Below, one piece after another: positions 1 through 8,160 of a stretch of DNA of 64,000 nucleotides. Source of the stretch: Pseudomonas caspiana. GTDB taxonomy: Bacteria; Pseudomonadota; Gammaproteobacteria; Pseudomonadales; Pseudomonadaceae. Numbering within the stretch: position 1 is the stretch's first letter; each line of letters starts with the position of its first letter. A program made the position numbers and the translations under genes. Under the pieces are notes generated by a model. It was not told the DNA's origin. It worked only from the letters and a program-made list of their open reading frames with translations, and did no database searches. The stretch covers positions 27,342 to 91,341 of the forward strand of contig NZ_LOHF01000001.1 in the NCBI RefSeq assembly GCF_002158995.1, in the 5' to 3' direction.

Positions 1-510
1 CAGAAAGAGCCCTGGCTGACGGAACCCGGCTACGAGCTCGCCTCAAATCTAAAAGAGTATGTGGCGTGGAAGAGTATGGAGGTAATGCTCGACCTTGGTT
101 TGGCGAAGCTCGCGCACGATAGTTTCATGAAAAAACTCGCAGACACCCATCCGGAGATTGCGAGCAAGAGCTTTGGCTTTACCCTGGATGCGGACGCCTC
201 CATAAAGATAATCGACTACAACAAAGTTCTCACCGATAGTGAACGGCGTTTCCTGATTGATTCTTTGAGTAATACTGACGGATTAAAGCTACATTCAAAA
301 TCCGCAGCCAAGGGCTTCATGGCGCTCGTTGATCATGATCATGAGACCTTTGGCGGGCGGCATAAATTGGGTATTGAAAGTTTTCAGTTTGTAATCGATT
401 TTGGCAGAATTTTGAGTCTGTCTGTTGAAAAGATGCAAAGTGAGTGGGTTGCGCAAATTCAGCAAAATGCTGAGCGGCGTGACTTTCCATACATCTCCTC
501 GGAAGCATGA
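1..510 (+). CDS. Unknown protein, 5'-truncated by window edge
   Basis: The frame is open from the first base to a TGA at 508-510, giving 169 residues with no upstream stop, so the start lies outside the window. A GTG at 61 could start a 149-residue protein, but coding-like sequence (QKEPWLTEPGYEL) runs before it, so truncation is the better reading. The visible part is soluble, charged and mostly helical, with no membrane segment or signal peptide. It contains a His/Asp patch (VDHDHETFGGRHKLG) that might bind metal; this is only a guess. I do not recognise the family. It converges on the next gene, with a hairpin between them. Confidence 0.6.
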   Translation, partial: QKEPWLTEPGYELASNLKEYVAWKSMEVMLDLGLAKLAHDSFMKKLADTHPEIASKSFGFTLDADASIKIIDYNKVLTDSERRFLIDSLSNTDGLKLHSKSAAKGFMALVDHDHETFGGRHKLGIESFQFVIDFGRILSLSVEKMQSEWVAQIQQNAERRDFPYISSEA

Positions 511-542
511 AAAAGTCAGTCTGGCAATGTTGCCAGACTGAC
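511..542 (-). terminator. Rho-independent terminator between convergent genes
   Basis: A perfect 13-bp inverted repeat (515-527 with 530-542) lies between the two convergent stop codons. On the minus strand it is followed by TTTT (511-514), so it best fits the exported-protein gene at 550-1485. On the plus strand it could also end the truncated gene, although no T-run follows there. Confidence 0.85.
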
Positions 543-549
543 GCCGGGG

Positions 550-1485
550 TTAGTTGCGCGGTCGTATCGTTTGTACAAGCCGTTGTGTGCAGATGTGCCC
601 GAGATAAAAGGTATTAGGTGTCACGGTATGGGGGCTTAAGGCAAGATTCATTATTGCGTAATTTGCTACCTTGTAGTAGCTACGCCAAGTATTGAATCCC
701 TTATTCTTGTCAACAAAGTCTTGGGCTTCCGTTCCGTCATAGCATCGGCCAAGTTCTATTTTTCGGGAAGCGAAACCGCTGGCGTCGCTAGTCAATAACA
801 ATTTGACGGCGGTATTTTCTTCACGGTACTTCAGTGCAAACAGTATCACGCCTCCCTCCAAAGGAGCACCCTTGGTATCTTCGAATTTCACCTCGAGTAG
901 GGCTTCTTTATAAACCTGAGTCGCCAACCACCCCGGCTCGGTATAACCACTCGGGATCCTGATAACGCCAGGTTCGTCATGCAAATCGTATTTTTTGAGA
1001 ACCGGGTAAGACCCGAAATTGAGTGAGTAGGCGATGTTTGTCCCTTTCTCTGGGTGACGAGGCATCACTCGGATAATGACTTCGGCTTCAGTTTTTAGAC
1101 CGGTAAATATCTTGGTTTTCATATTTTCAGTATGCCATTCACCGTCTTGGTAATAATCGACTTTCCAGGCATTTTTGACGGGGTCGTCGCCATGAAATCC
1201 CAGGATTATATCCTGGCCGCGTTTGGCCACAAATCCATAGTAGTGAACCGGGTGCCTGCTGGTGAGCGAATCGTTAATCGAGTGAAGCTTGTCCTCCAAT
1301 ACAATGAACTTTGGCTCTGCAAACTCCTGGCTAGCTGCGGCTTGAGGTGTTACTGCGTCACCGTTGCGTGAAAGGGCGGCTGTTTGTTGGGTGTCTGTGC
1401 TGGCAGATGCGCCACAGGTTAAGCCTGCGGTCACTACTGCCAGAAGGAGCGCCGATTGAATGGGTGTCTTTTTAAAAGTATTCAT
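550..1485 (-). CDS. Unknown exported protein with PPC-like and Ig-like segments
   Basis: This encodes 311 residues. The N-terminus is a classical signal peptide: a Lys pair, a hydrophobic run (ALLLAVVTAGL) and a probable signal peptidase I site after CGASA. There is a Cys near the site, but the preceding residues do not form a good lipobox. The mature part looks beta-rich. About residues 80-130 (HYYGFVAKRGQDIILG and following) resemble the bacterial pre-peptidase C-terminal type of beta-sandwich. About 195-250 (EVKFEDTKGAPLEGG, then TSDASGFASRKIEL) resemble a transthyretin or Ig-like domain. The C-terminal part has two Cys, one in GRCYDG and one in GHICTQ. AGAGAA upstream is a fair ribosome site. 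I cannot name a family; a periplasmic or secreted role is inferred from the signal peptide. Confidence 0.75.
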   Translation of the reverse strand: MNTFKKTPIQSALLLAVVTAGLTCGASASTDTQQTAALSRNGDAVTPQAAASQEFAEPKFIVLEDKLHSINDSLTSRHPVHYYGFVAKRGQDIILGFHGDDPVKNAWKVDYYQDGEWHTENMKTKIFTGLKTEAEVIIRVMPRHPEKGTNIAYSLNFGSYPVLKKYDLHDEPGVIRIPSGYTEPGWLATQVYKEALLEVKFEDTKGAPLEGGVILFALKYREENTAVKLLLTSDASGFASRKIELGRCYDGTEAQDFVDKNKGFNTWRSYYKVANYAIMNLALSPHTVTPNTFYLGHICTQRLVQTIRPRN

Positions 1486-1770
1486 GGAAGTTCTCTAATC
1501 AATTTATACAGGGCGGTATGCCACTGACAAAATCGACGTAATAGAGATTTTAATAACCAGTCAATCCAGGTTGTTTAAAACAAGACGTTTCCTACAAGTC
1601 TGTTTTATAGAGAAAGTTCCTACTAACTTATTGGAAGCAGATTTCAGAATCGGAAGGACGGGGAACTGCCTGGTGACGAACAGTAGCGCCGCGCAAGAAA
1701 CATGACACTGGACTTTCGGCCGCCTACTGGCGTTTGATTCGTCTACGTTTTCCTGAAAAGAGCACCTGCA

Positions 1771-2148
1771 ATGATCGATCACCTTGACCACTTGGTCTTG
1801 ACGGCCGTAGATGGCGAAGCCACCAAGGATTTCTACGTCCGGGTGCTGGGCATGAAACTGGAAACCTTTGGCGCGGGACGCATGGCGTTCAAGTTCGGTG
1901 AGCAGAAGATCAATCTGCATATTCGTGGCGCGGAGTTCGAGCCCAAGGCACATGTGCCGGTGCCTGGCGCGCTGGATCTGTGTTTTATCGCATCGATACC
2001 GCTGGATCAGGTGATCCAGCGTTTACAGGAGGCCAACTGGCCGATCATTGAAGGGCCAGTCATGCGCACAGGGGCGACCGGCCCGATTCGTTCGGTTTAT
2101 GTGCGCGACCCGGACCTGAACCTGATCGAGATTTCTGAGCGGATATAG
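1771..2148 (+). CDS. VOC-family (glyoxalase/bleomycin resistance fold) protein
   Basis: This 125-residue single-domain protein has the hallmarks of the vicinal oxygen chelate superfamily. It opens with a beta strand (IDHLDHLVLTA), then ATKDFYVRVLGMKLETF, and ends with the metal-site strand YVRDPDLNLIEI. The candidate metal ligands are the His near residue 6, a central His and the Glu of LIEI. Members include glyoxalases, dioxygenases, fosfomycin-type thiol transferases and antibiotic-binding proteins; nothing here selects one. The ATG follows GAAAAGAG at a usable distance. It stands alone, and the following gene is on the opposite strand. Confidence 0.85.
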   Translation: MIDHLDHLVLTAVDGEATKDFYVRVLGMKLETFGAGRMAFKFGEQKINLHIRGAEFEPKAHVPVPGALDLCFIASIPLDQVIQRLQEANWPIIEGPVMRTGATGPIRSVYVRDPDLNLIEISERI

Positions 2149-2200
2149 CAATTTTCAGGGGCACTGGCGAAAACGACGGGTCCGCATAAGTCAGGGCGGC

Positions 2201-2683
2201 TTAGCGGACCAAGCCCAGTCGCTCATGCCATTCGGCAATCGACTCCTGCGGGTAACCTTCGAACTGCTTGTCGCCCTCATGTACGTGAACCTCAACCCAG
2301 GAGGCTTTGGAGTCCAGCAGCAGGTGGGTGTTCTCCGGCGGTGATGGCAGTGGCGTATCGATGGCTGACGCAAAAGGGTGAATCAACTCCGGCCACTCGG
2401 GGCTGAACAGCCAGAGACCGCTGCCGCACAACTTACAGAAATGCCGCTCGGCGCTGCTGATACGGACCTTGTGGTCTTCGCGGATTTTTGCGTGGTAAAT
2501 CGAAATGTTCTCGCGGCCTTTGACCTTCAGGCTTTGCGCGTCACCGCTCAGGTTGATCGAGTAACCGCCTCCGCCTTGGGTCTTGCGGCAGATCGAGCAA
2601 TAGCAGCGTTGATAAGGGTAGGGATGAGCACTGTTCAGGCTGAACTCGACTTCGCCGCAATGGCAGGAACCTTCCAGATGCAT
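2201..2683 (-). CDS. GFA/CENP-V family zinc protein
   Basis: The protein has 160 residues and the Cys pattern of the glutathione-dependent formaldehyde-activating enzyme (GFA) fold: CHCG near the N-terminus, CYCSICRKTQGG around 28-39, and CKLCGSG around 83-89. These ligands hold two zinc ions in a beta-tent fold. Family members have been linked to S-hydroxymethylglutathione formation, but most Pseudomonas paralogues have no proven substrate. The ATG has an excellent ribosome site (AAGGAGAACAAATC). No formaldehyde dehydrogenase gene lies nearby, so a formaldehyde role is not supported by context. Confidence 0.9.
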   Translation of the reverse strand: MHLEGSCHCGEVEFSLNSAHPYPYQRCYCSICRKTQGGGGYSINLSGDAQSLKVKGRENISIYHAKIREDHKVRISSAERHFCKLCGSGLWLFSPEWPELIHPFASAIDTPLPSPPENTHLLLDSKASWVEVHVHEGDKQFEGYPQESIAEWHERLGLVR

Positions 2684-2710
2684 GATTTGTTCTCCTTTCA
2701 GGTCTTCAGA

Positions 2711-2737
2711 ACGCCTGGAATAGCCGGGCGTTTTTTT
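2711..2737 (+). terminator. Plus-strand terminator-like hairpin with no obvious gene
   Basis: ACGCCTGG (2711-2718) pairs with CCGGGCGT (2724-2731) through one T-G wobble and a five-base loop, and is followed by seven T residues. This is a typical intrinsic terminator for plus-strand transcription, but the nearest plus-strand gene upstream ends at 2148. It lies in the leader of the minus-strand GFA gene. Confidence 0.65.
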
Positions 2738-2945
2738 GGCTCTGTCTCAGGTCTAGACAAGGTTATGGGCACTTTGCACAAAGCGTTCGTCGGACACCCA
2801 CGCTTGAAAGGTGAGCAACCGGAAATATTTGCTGAGTTAGCGGGTACCTGCCTCAAGAACCCGGTTCGGCAGTCGATAGTTGATGTTGTCCTACAACTTT
2901 TTGCTGTTCAGCTTGATCCTCCTGCCAATAAAAAGAGCTTTCCTC

Positions 2946-4571
2946 ATGAACCTACGCAATTTGACTATCGCCCGCCGAGCCGGTCTTGGCTTTACGCTCA
3001 TATCCCTACTGGTCGCCTTGCTGGGCTGGTTCGCCATGGTTCAGATGTCAGCGATTCGTGAGAGTGAAGTTGCGGTTGAAACGAACTGGCTGCCCAGCAT
3101 GCGTGTGGTCGGCGACATCCGCGAAAACATGCTGCGTATCCGTACTATTTCACTACGGATGGCCCTGGACCCTGATCCAAACAACATCGCGACCTACCGC
3201 AGCCAGCTCGACGTCCGTAATCAGGACCTGAACAAAAAGCTCGAGCTCTTTGCTTCGTTCGTGGACACCCCTGAGGAGAAAGCACTCAGCGACCAGTTCC
3301 GGGCAACATTGGGTGAGTATCAGAAGGCGCTCGATAAATCATTCTTGATCGCCGCGCAGAACGATCGTGAGGCCTTGAACAAGTTACTGCTGGTGGACAT
3401 GAAAACCATCGTTGATGGCTCCGGCAAGCAATTGGCTGATCTGGGTGAGTTCTACGCCCAGCGCGTTGACGCAGAAGGCAAGGCTGCCGAAGAGCAGTAC
3501 GACAAGTCGCGCAACATCGTGTTCATTTTCGTGGTGCTTGCTGGCTTGGGCACCATCGCCCTGGCCTTGCTGCTGACTCGCAGTATCGTGCGCCCACTGG
3601 AAGTCGCCGTAACGGCTGCTGAACACGTGGCCAATGGCGATCTGACTCAACGCATCACGGTTGATGGCAGCGACGAAGTGACTCGTTTGCTGGTTGCACT
3701 GGACAAGATGCAGGTCAACTTGCGCTCGGCCATGCAACACATTGGCAGTTCCGCGACGCAACTGGCCTCGGCCGCCACCGAGCTGAACTCGGTGACTGAA
3801 GACAGCTATCGCGGCTTGCACCAACAGAACGCTGAAATCGATCAGGCCGCTACGGCCATCAACGAAATGACCTCGGCGGTGGAAGAAGTCGCGCGCAACG
3901 CCGTGTCCACTTCTGATGCGTCGAACCATTCCAATCGCTCGGCTCAGGCTGGGCAGACACGAGTCGTCGAAACCGTACAATCGATCCAGACATTGACCAC
4001 CAACGTCCAGGCCACTTCGGCGCTGGTGCAGAATCTTGCCGACCAGTCGCAGGACATTGGCAAGGTGCTCGACGTGATCCGCTCTATTGCCGAGCAAACC
4101 AACCTGCTGGCGCTCAATGCTGCCATTGAAGCTGCACGGGCCGGTGAGTCGGGTCGTGGTTTCGCTGTCGTGGCGGATGAGGTTCGCGCGCTGGCACATC
4201 GCACCCAACAGTCGACACTGGAAATCGACAAAATGGTCAGTGCCATGCGTAGCGGCTCTGCCCAGGCACTGGAATCCATGCTGACCAGCAGCGAGCGCGC
4301 CAGCGAAACCCTTACCCTGGCGCAGGGTGCGGGTGAGTCGCTGACCGACATCACCTCATCCATCAACCAGATTTCCGAACGCAACCTGGTGATTGCCAGC
4401 GCTGCCGAGGAGCAGGCGCAGGTCGCCCGGGAAGTGGATCGCAACATCGTCAATATTCGTGACCTGTCCATGCAGTCGACCCAAGGCGCCAACCAGATCA
4501 GTGCTTCAAGCAATGAGCTCTCGCGTCTGGCGGGTGATTTGAATCAGGTCGTGTCGCGCTTCAAGGTCTGA
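2946..4571 (+). CDS. Methyl-accepting chemotaxis protein
   Basis: This is a 541-residue transmembrane chemoreceptor. It has TM1 at about 13-33, a periplasmic part of about 155 residues that reads as a four-helix-bundle ligand domain, and TM2 at about 188-210 ([19 protein letters not shown]). A HAMP domain at about 211-263 follows, then a long helical signalling domain. The conserved hairpin tip that contacts CheA and CheW is present ([19 protein letters not shown], then [12 protein letters not shown]). There is no C-terminal pentapeptide tether for CheR/CheB. The start at 2946 is preferred over an in-frame TTG at 2880 because AAAGAG precedes it and because [11 protein letters not shown] is the usual N-terminus of this class. 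The ligand cannot be told from sequence. Confidence 0.95.
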   Translation: MNLRNLTIARRAGLGFTLISLLVALLGWFAMVQMSAIRESEVAVETNWLPSMRVVGDIRENMLRIRTISLRMALDPDPNNIATYRSQLDVRNQDLNKKLELFASFVDTPEEKALSDQFRATLGEYQKALDKSFLIAAQNDREALNKLLLVDMKTIVDGSGKQLADLGEFYAQRVDAEGKAAEEQYDKSRNIVFIFVVLAGLGTIALALLLTRSIVRPLEVAVTAAEHVANGDLTQRITVDGSDEVTRLLVALDKMQVNLRSAMQHIGSSATQLASAATELNSVTEDSYRGLHQQNAEIDQAATAINEMTSAVEEVARNAVSTSDASNHSNRSAQAGQTRVVETVQSIQTLTTNVQATSALVQNLADQSQDIGKVLDVIRSIAEQTNLLALNAAIEAARAGESGRGFAVVADEVRALAHRTQQSTLEIDKMVSAMRSGSAQALESMLTSSERASETLTLAQGAGESLTDITSSINQISERNLVIASAAEEQAQVAREVDRNIVNIRDLSMQSTQGANQISASSNELSRLAGDLNQVVSRFKV

Positions 4572-4607
4572 TCCATGCTTGCCGTCGGCGGGTAGCGCCG
4601 GGCATGA

Positions 4608-4635
4608 TTCGCCTCTGCTCAATGACAGAGGCGAA
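4608..4635 (+). terminator. Hairpin between chemoreceptor and isomerase genes
   Basis: TTCGCCTCTG (4608-4617) pairs perfectly with CAGAGGCGAA (4626-4635) around an eight-base loop. No T-run follows, so it is a weak terminator at best. Its right arm contains GAGG, the only Shine-Dalgarno-like sequence ahead of the ATG at 4644, so the hairpin may hide the ribosome site of the isomerase gene. Confidence 0.5.
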
Positions 4636-4643
4636 ACAGCTTC

Positions 4644-5888
4644 ATGGACAATAAGAACAATCTTTTCAGCAGTTGGCTTCGTGCCCCCGGTCACCATGAG
4701 TGGCTGGCCCGTGAAGGTAATCGACTGCTGACCTTCGCCAAGGCCTCACGGCTGCCCCAAGGGTTCGGCAATCTTGATGAACGTGGCGTCCTGCCCGAAA
4801 ACGCTCAAGCCGAAACCATGAACACCGCTCGCATGACCCACAGCTTCGCCATGGCTCACATCCGCGGCATACCCGGCTGCGCCGCATTAGTTGACCACGG
4901 CATCGCGTCGCTGGCAGGGCCGCTGCGGGATGCAGAGCATGGCGGCTGGTTCAGTGCGCCCCTCACTCACCAGAGTAAAACCGACAAACAGGCTTACTTG
5001 CATGCCTTCGTCGCGTTGGCGGCCAGCTCGGCTGTCGTTGCCGGGCGGCCCGGTGCGCAGGCTTTGTTGTCGGATGCCATCGAAGTGATCCAGCGTCGTT
5101 TCTGGAGTGAGGAGGAGGGGGCGATGCGAGAGTCCTTCGCTCGCGACTGGACGCATGAGGAAAGCTATCGCGGTGCCAACAGCAACATGCACAGCACCGA
5201 GGCCTTTCTTGCATTGGCCGATGTGACCGGCGACGCTCAGTGGCTGGATCGGGCCTTGCGGATTGTCGAGCGGGTAATTCACGGTCACGCGGCTGCCAAT
5301 GAGCATCAGGTGATCGAGCACTTCAGCCTCTCGTGGCAGCCTCTGCCGGAGTACAACCACGACAATCGTGCCGATGGATTCCGTCCCTACGGCACCACCC
5401 CGGGGCATGCCTTCGAATGGGCGCGTTTGTTGTTGCATCTGGAGGCGTCGCGTCAGCGCTTGAAGTTGCCAACCCCGTCGTGGCTGCTCTCGGACGCACG
5501 TCAGTTGTTCGCCAATGCATGTCGTGACGCCTGGAATGTCGACGGTCTGCCGGGCATTGTCTACACCTTGGACTGGCAGAAGCAGCCGGTGGTGCGTCAC
5601 CGCTTGCATTGGGTCCATTGCGAGGCGGCCGCCGCTGCGGCCGCGTTGTTGCAGCGAACGGACGAAAAGCAGTATGAGGACTGGTATCGCCGCTTCTGGG
5701 AGTTCAACGAAACGTTATTCATTGATCGCGAACTGGGCAGCTGGCATCACGAACTCAGCCCGCTCAACCAGCCAAGTGCGGATATATGGGGAGGCAAGCC
5801 GGACCTCTATCACGCCTATCAGGCGACGTTGCTGCCGGTATTGCCGCTGGCACCGAGTCTGGCGAGTGCGTTGGCGGGGATGGGTTGA
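4644..5888 (+). CDS. AGE-family sugar epimerase/isomerase (mannose isomerase-like)
   Basis: This 414-residue protein has the (alpha/alpha)6-barrel of the N-acylglucosamine 2-epimerase family. Visible family blocks are NTARMTHSFAMAH (about 53-65), GGWFSA (about 94-99), NSNMHSTEAFLALAD with the barrel His (about 180-194), RPYGTTPGHAFEWARLLLH, HWVHCEAAAAAAAL and the C-terminal WGGKPDLYHAYQA. The catalytic His pair of aldose-ketose isomerases is expected in the GHAFEW and YHAYQ segments. The closest characterised relatives I recall are bacterial mannose isomerases and YihS-type aldose-ketose isomerases, so interconversion of mannose and fructose is the likeliest activity. It is a cytoplasmic, single-gene unit. 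Confidence 0.85.
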   Translation: MDNKNNLFSSWLRAPGHHEWLAREGNRLLTFAKASRLPQGFGNLDERGVLPENAQAETMNTARMTHSFAMAHIRGIPGCAALVDHGIASLAGPLRDAEHGGWFSAPLTHQSKTDKQAYLHAFVALAASSAVVAGRPGAQALLSDAIEVIQRRFWSEEEGAMRESFARDWTHEESYRGANSNMHSTEAFLALADVTGDAQWLDRALRIVERVIHGHAAANEHQVIEHFSLSWQPLPEYNHDNRADGFRPYGTTPGHAFEWARLLLHLEASRQRLKLPTPSWLLSDARQLFANACRDAWNVDGLPGIVYTLDWQKQPVVRHRLHWVHCEAAAAAAALLQRTDEKQYEDWYRRFWEFNETLFIDRELGSWHHELSPLNQPSADIWGGKPDLYHAYQATLLPVLPLAPSLASALAGMG

Positions 5889-5950
5889 GTCAATGCGGTC
5901 TCACGTAAGGCAATGATTCCCCGGGGGACTCTATGTTCGGCCGCAAGCCG

Positions 5951-6043
5951 ACGTGGGACCGGCTTTAGCCGGGAAGGCTTCATGACTGAGGACGGAAATG
6001 CAGCGACTGTACCGGACCATTCCCGGCTAAAGCCGGTCCCACG
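5951..6043. repeat. REPIN (GTGGGACCGGCTTTAGCCGG family)
   Basis: The left arm at 5951-5974 (ACGTGGGACCGGCTTTAGCC, then GGGA) is matched by an inverted right arm at 6021-6043, with about 46 bp between. The same arms recur at 9455-9548. It sits between two convergent genes, the usual place for Pseudomonas REP doublets. Confidence 0.9.
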
Positions 6044-6090
6044 ACAGTGAGTCCTTCGGGAGTGCCGCTCGCCGCCTTCTCGATCCCACA

Positions 6091-6879
6091 CTAATCCCCC
6101 ATCTCCAACTCTACCCACGTCGGTGCATGGTCGCTGGGATGTGGCTCGTTGCGCGGCCAGTGATCCACCCCGGCGCGTTCAAGCCGGGCGCTGGTTTCTG
6201 CGTTAAGCAGCAGATGATCGATTCGCAGTCCGGAATTGGTTTCCCAGTGCTTGCGAAAGTAATCCCAGAACGTATAAATCGGCTCGTCCGGAAAGCAGGT
6301 GCGCAGGGCATCGGTCCAGCCCTGATCCAGCAGGCGCTGAAAGCACTCGCGACTCTCAGGTTGCAGCAATGCATCCTTGAGCCATGACCGCGTGTTGTAG
6401 ATATCCTCGTCCGTCGGCACCACGTTGTAGTCGCCAGCCAATACCACCGGATGTCCACTCGCGTACAGCGATTCAGCGTGCTCGATGAGTTTTTCGAACC
6501 AGGCCAGTTTGTAATCGAACTTCGGGCCAGGCTGAGGATTGCCATTGGGCAAGTACAGACAGCCGACGATCACGCCATGGGCTGCTGCTTCGATGTAGCG
6601 ACTCTGGCTGTCCTGTTCAAAGTCGGGCAGGCCGCGACGAATTTCCAGCGGCTCCATGCCCTTGGCCAGAATCGCCACACCGTTCCACGAAGGTTGTCCC
6701 TGCCAGATGGCGCCGTAGCCCGCGTCACGTATTTCATCGATGGGGAAGGCCAAGTCGGCAGCTTTCAATTCCTGCAGGCAAACCACGTCCGGACTTTCGC
6801 GGCGCAACCAGTCCAGCAGGATTGGCAGGCGGCTGCGAATGCCATTGATGTTAAACGTGGCAATTTTGATTGTGCTCAC
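6091..6879 (-). CDS. xthA: Exodeoxyribonuclease III (AP endonuclease)
   Basis: This encodes 262 residues of the Mg-dependent endonuclease/exonuclease/phosphatase fold. ATFNINGIRSR at the N-terminus, CLQELKAAD with the metal-binding Glu, AGDYNVVPTDEDI, RIDHLLLN and the terminal SDHAPTWVELE are the diagnostic exonuclease III motifs. The enzyme cuts DNA 5' to abasic sites and removes 3' blocking groups in base excision repair. It is not the related catabolite regulator Crc, which lacks several of these residues. The start is GTG at 6877-6879 behind GAGAGGACCACC. The AbrB-like gene lies just upstream in the same direction, 74 bp away. Confidence 0.95.
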   Translation of the reverse strand: MSTIKIATFNINGIRSRLPILLDWLRRESPDVVCLQELKAADLAFPIDEIRDAGYGAIWQGQPSWNGVAILAKGMEPLEIRRGLPDFEQDSQSRYIEAAAHGVIVGCLYLPNGNPQPGPKFDYKLAWFEKLIEHAESLYASGHPVVLAGDYNVVPTDEDIYNTRSWLKDALLQPESRECFQRLLDQGWTDALRTCFPDEPIYTFWDYFRKHWETNSGLRIDHLLLNAETSARLERAGVDHWPRNEPHPSDHAPTWVELEMGD

Positions 6880-6953
6880 GGTGGTCCTCTCAAAGACGCG
6901 GTGATTAGCTGTTTGAGAGGTCGCAGCGCGATAGATTCAATGGGTAACGGCAG

Positions 6954-8042
6954 TCAGTGCGAAGTCGCGCCCTTATCGGTCAGCCGGATGATCTGTCGAG
7001 CGAAGAACGCGCCCGTAAGGATCACGCCGATCAGCCGCAAGGTCTGCATAGCCAGCACGAAGCCCACGTCTGAGTGGGTGTCGATGGCGATGATCGCCAT
7101 GGCGTCCAGACCGCCAGGACTTGTGGCCAGGTAGACCGAGAGATAGTCCTTGTCCAGCATGGCAGCAATCAACCAGGCTGAAAGCGCGCAGAGCACAATC
7201 AGCAGCATTGAGCCAAGAATCATCGCCGGCATGCGACGCCAGACGTATTTGATGGTGGGACGGTCGAAGCGCAGACCCACGTAGCTGCCCATCGCGCCAT
7301 AGGCCAGCGTCAGCATCCAGGAGGGCAGCGTAATCTGCAAAAGGCCGCTTAGCTGTAGAGCGCCGCCGATCAGCAGTGGCCCCATCAAGGCACCCGCAGG
7401 GATTTTGCTGGCGAGGATGATGCCGACTCCGATCACCGCAAGGCTCAAGGCAAAGTTCAGCAGATTTGCGCCTTCCAGCTCGACGTCTGCGCTATGGGCT
7501 TCGGTGCCGCCGCCCTCCACGCCGATCAGACGACTGACCACTGCACCGACCATCACGACGCAAACTACCCGCACATACTGCATGGTGGCGACGACCCGCG
7601 AGTCGGCGCCGTAATCTTCCGACATGGCAACCATGGCCGATGCTGCACCCGGTGAAGTGCCCCAGGCGGCGGTGCTGCCCGCGATCCCGGCGTAACGCAC
7701 CAGGCACAAACCGACTCCAGCGCTGAGCGTCACCGTGAGTGCCGTGGCAAACAGCATGACGTGCCAGGAATGCAGCGCCGTGACCAGAACTGCCATGGTC
7801 ATCGAGTGGGCGATCAGCACGCCGACCGTGCCCTGGCTCAGGCGAAACAGATTTTTGTGCAGGCGAATATTCGCGCCCATCACCCCAAAGCAGATAGCGA
7901 CCAGCATAGGGCCCAGAAACAATGCGGCCGGCATCTGCCAGTATTTGAGAAGTTGGCCAGCAGCACCTGCGACCAGAATCAGGGCTGCCCATTGAGCGGG
8001 TTTAGGCAAGGTGTGCAGCGAAAAGCCAGAGGCGCGTGACAA
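6954..8042 (-). CDS. AbrB-family integral membrane protein (PF05145 type)
   Basis: This 362-residue protein is nearly all hydrophobic, with about ten membrane segments arranged as two similar halves. Each half carries a GALMGPLL or ALFLGPML type motif, and the second ends with SPGGLDAMAIIA. This is the AbrB family, long mis-annotated as ammonia monooxygenase; no enzymatic function is established and a transport role is likely. It is not the Bacillus AbrB DNA-binding regulator. The start appears to be TTG (8040-8042) behind GGAG, which leaves a short hydrophilic lead before the first membrane segment at about 17-33. It is divergent from a LysR gene that probably controls it. Confidence 0.8.
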   Translation of the reverse strand: MSRASGFSLHTLPKPAQWAALILVAGAAGQLLKYWQMPAALFLGPMLVAICFGVMGANIRLHKNLFRLSQGTVGVLIAHSMTMAVLVTALHSWHVMLFATALTVTLSAGVGLCLVRYAGIAGSTAAWGTSPGAASAMVAMSEDYGADSRVVATMQYVRVVCVVMVGAVVSRLIGVEGGGTEAHSADVELEGANLLNFALSLAVIGVGIILASKIPAGALMGPLLIGGALQLSGLLQITLPSWMLTLAYGAMGSYVGLRFDRPTIKYVWRRMPAMILGSMLLIVLCALSAWLIAAMLDKDYLSVYLATSPGGLDAMAIIAIDTHSDVGFVLAMQTLRLIGVILTGAFFARQIIRLTDKGATSH

Positions 8043-8116
8043 GAGGGTGGGCTCCGCGAGGCGAGCGAGACAGGACGCTCGTACGGCAAGAGTATCGACA
8101 CTTCAATCGATCAAGT

Positions 8117-8130
8117 CTATTTTCTAATAG
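8117..8130. promoter_or_regulatory. Candidate LysR-type operator in a divergent promoter
   Basis: CTATT-TTCT-AATAG is a perfect 5-bp inverted repeat in the 118-bp gap between the AbrB-like gene and the divergent LysR gene. Its core fits the T-N11-A pattern bound by LysR proteins. Position and symmetry are seen; binding is inferred. Confidence 0.4.
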
Positions 8131-8160
8131 TCATGAATTGATAACTTTGGTTGATGGATT

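Noticed and set aside
2378..3061. A 227-codon plus-strand frame ahead of the chemoreceptor.
   Set aside because: It overlaps the GFA gene antisense and the chemoreceptor start, and shows no family signal.
6091..6879. Crc, the catabolite repression control protein.
   Set aside because: Crc shares the fold but not the intact catalytic set; this protein has all exonuclease III motifs.
6451..7134. A 227-codon plus-strand frame opposite xthA.
   Set aside because: It is a shadow of xthA and the AbrB-like gene, which have clear motifs.
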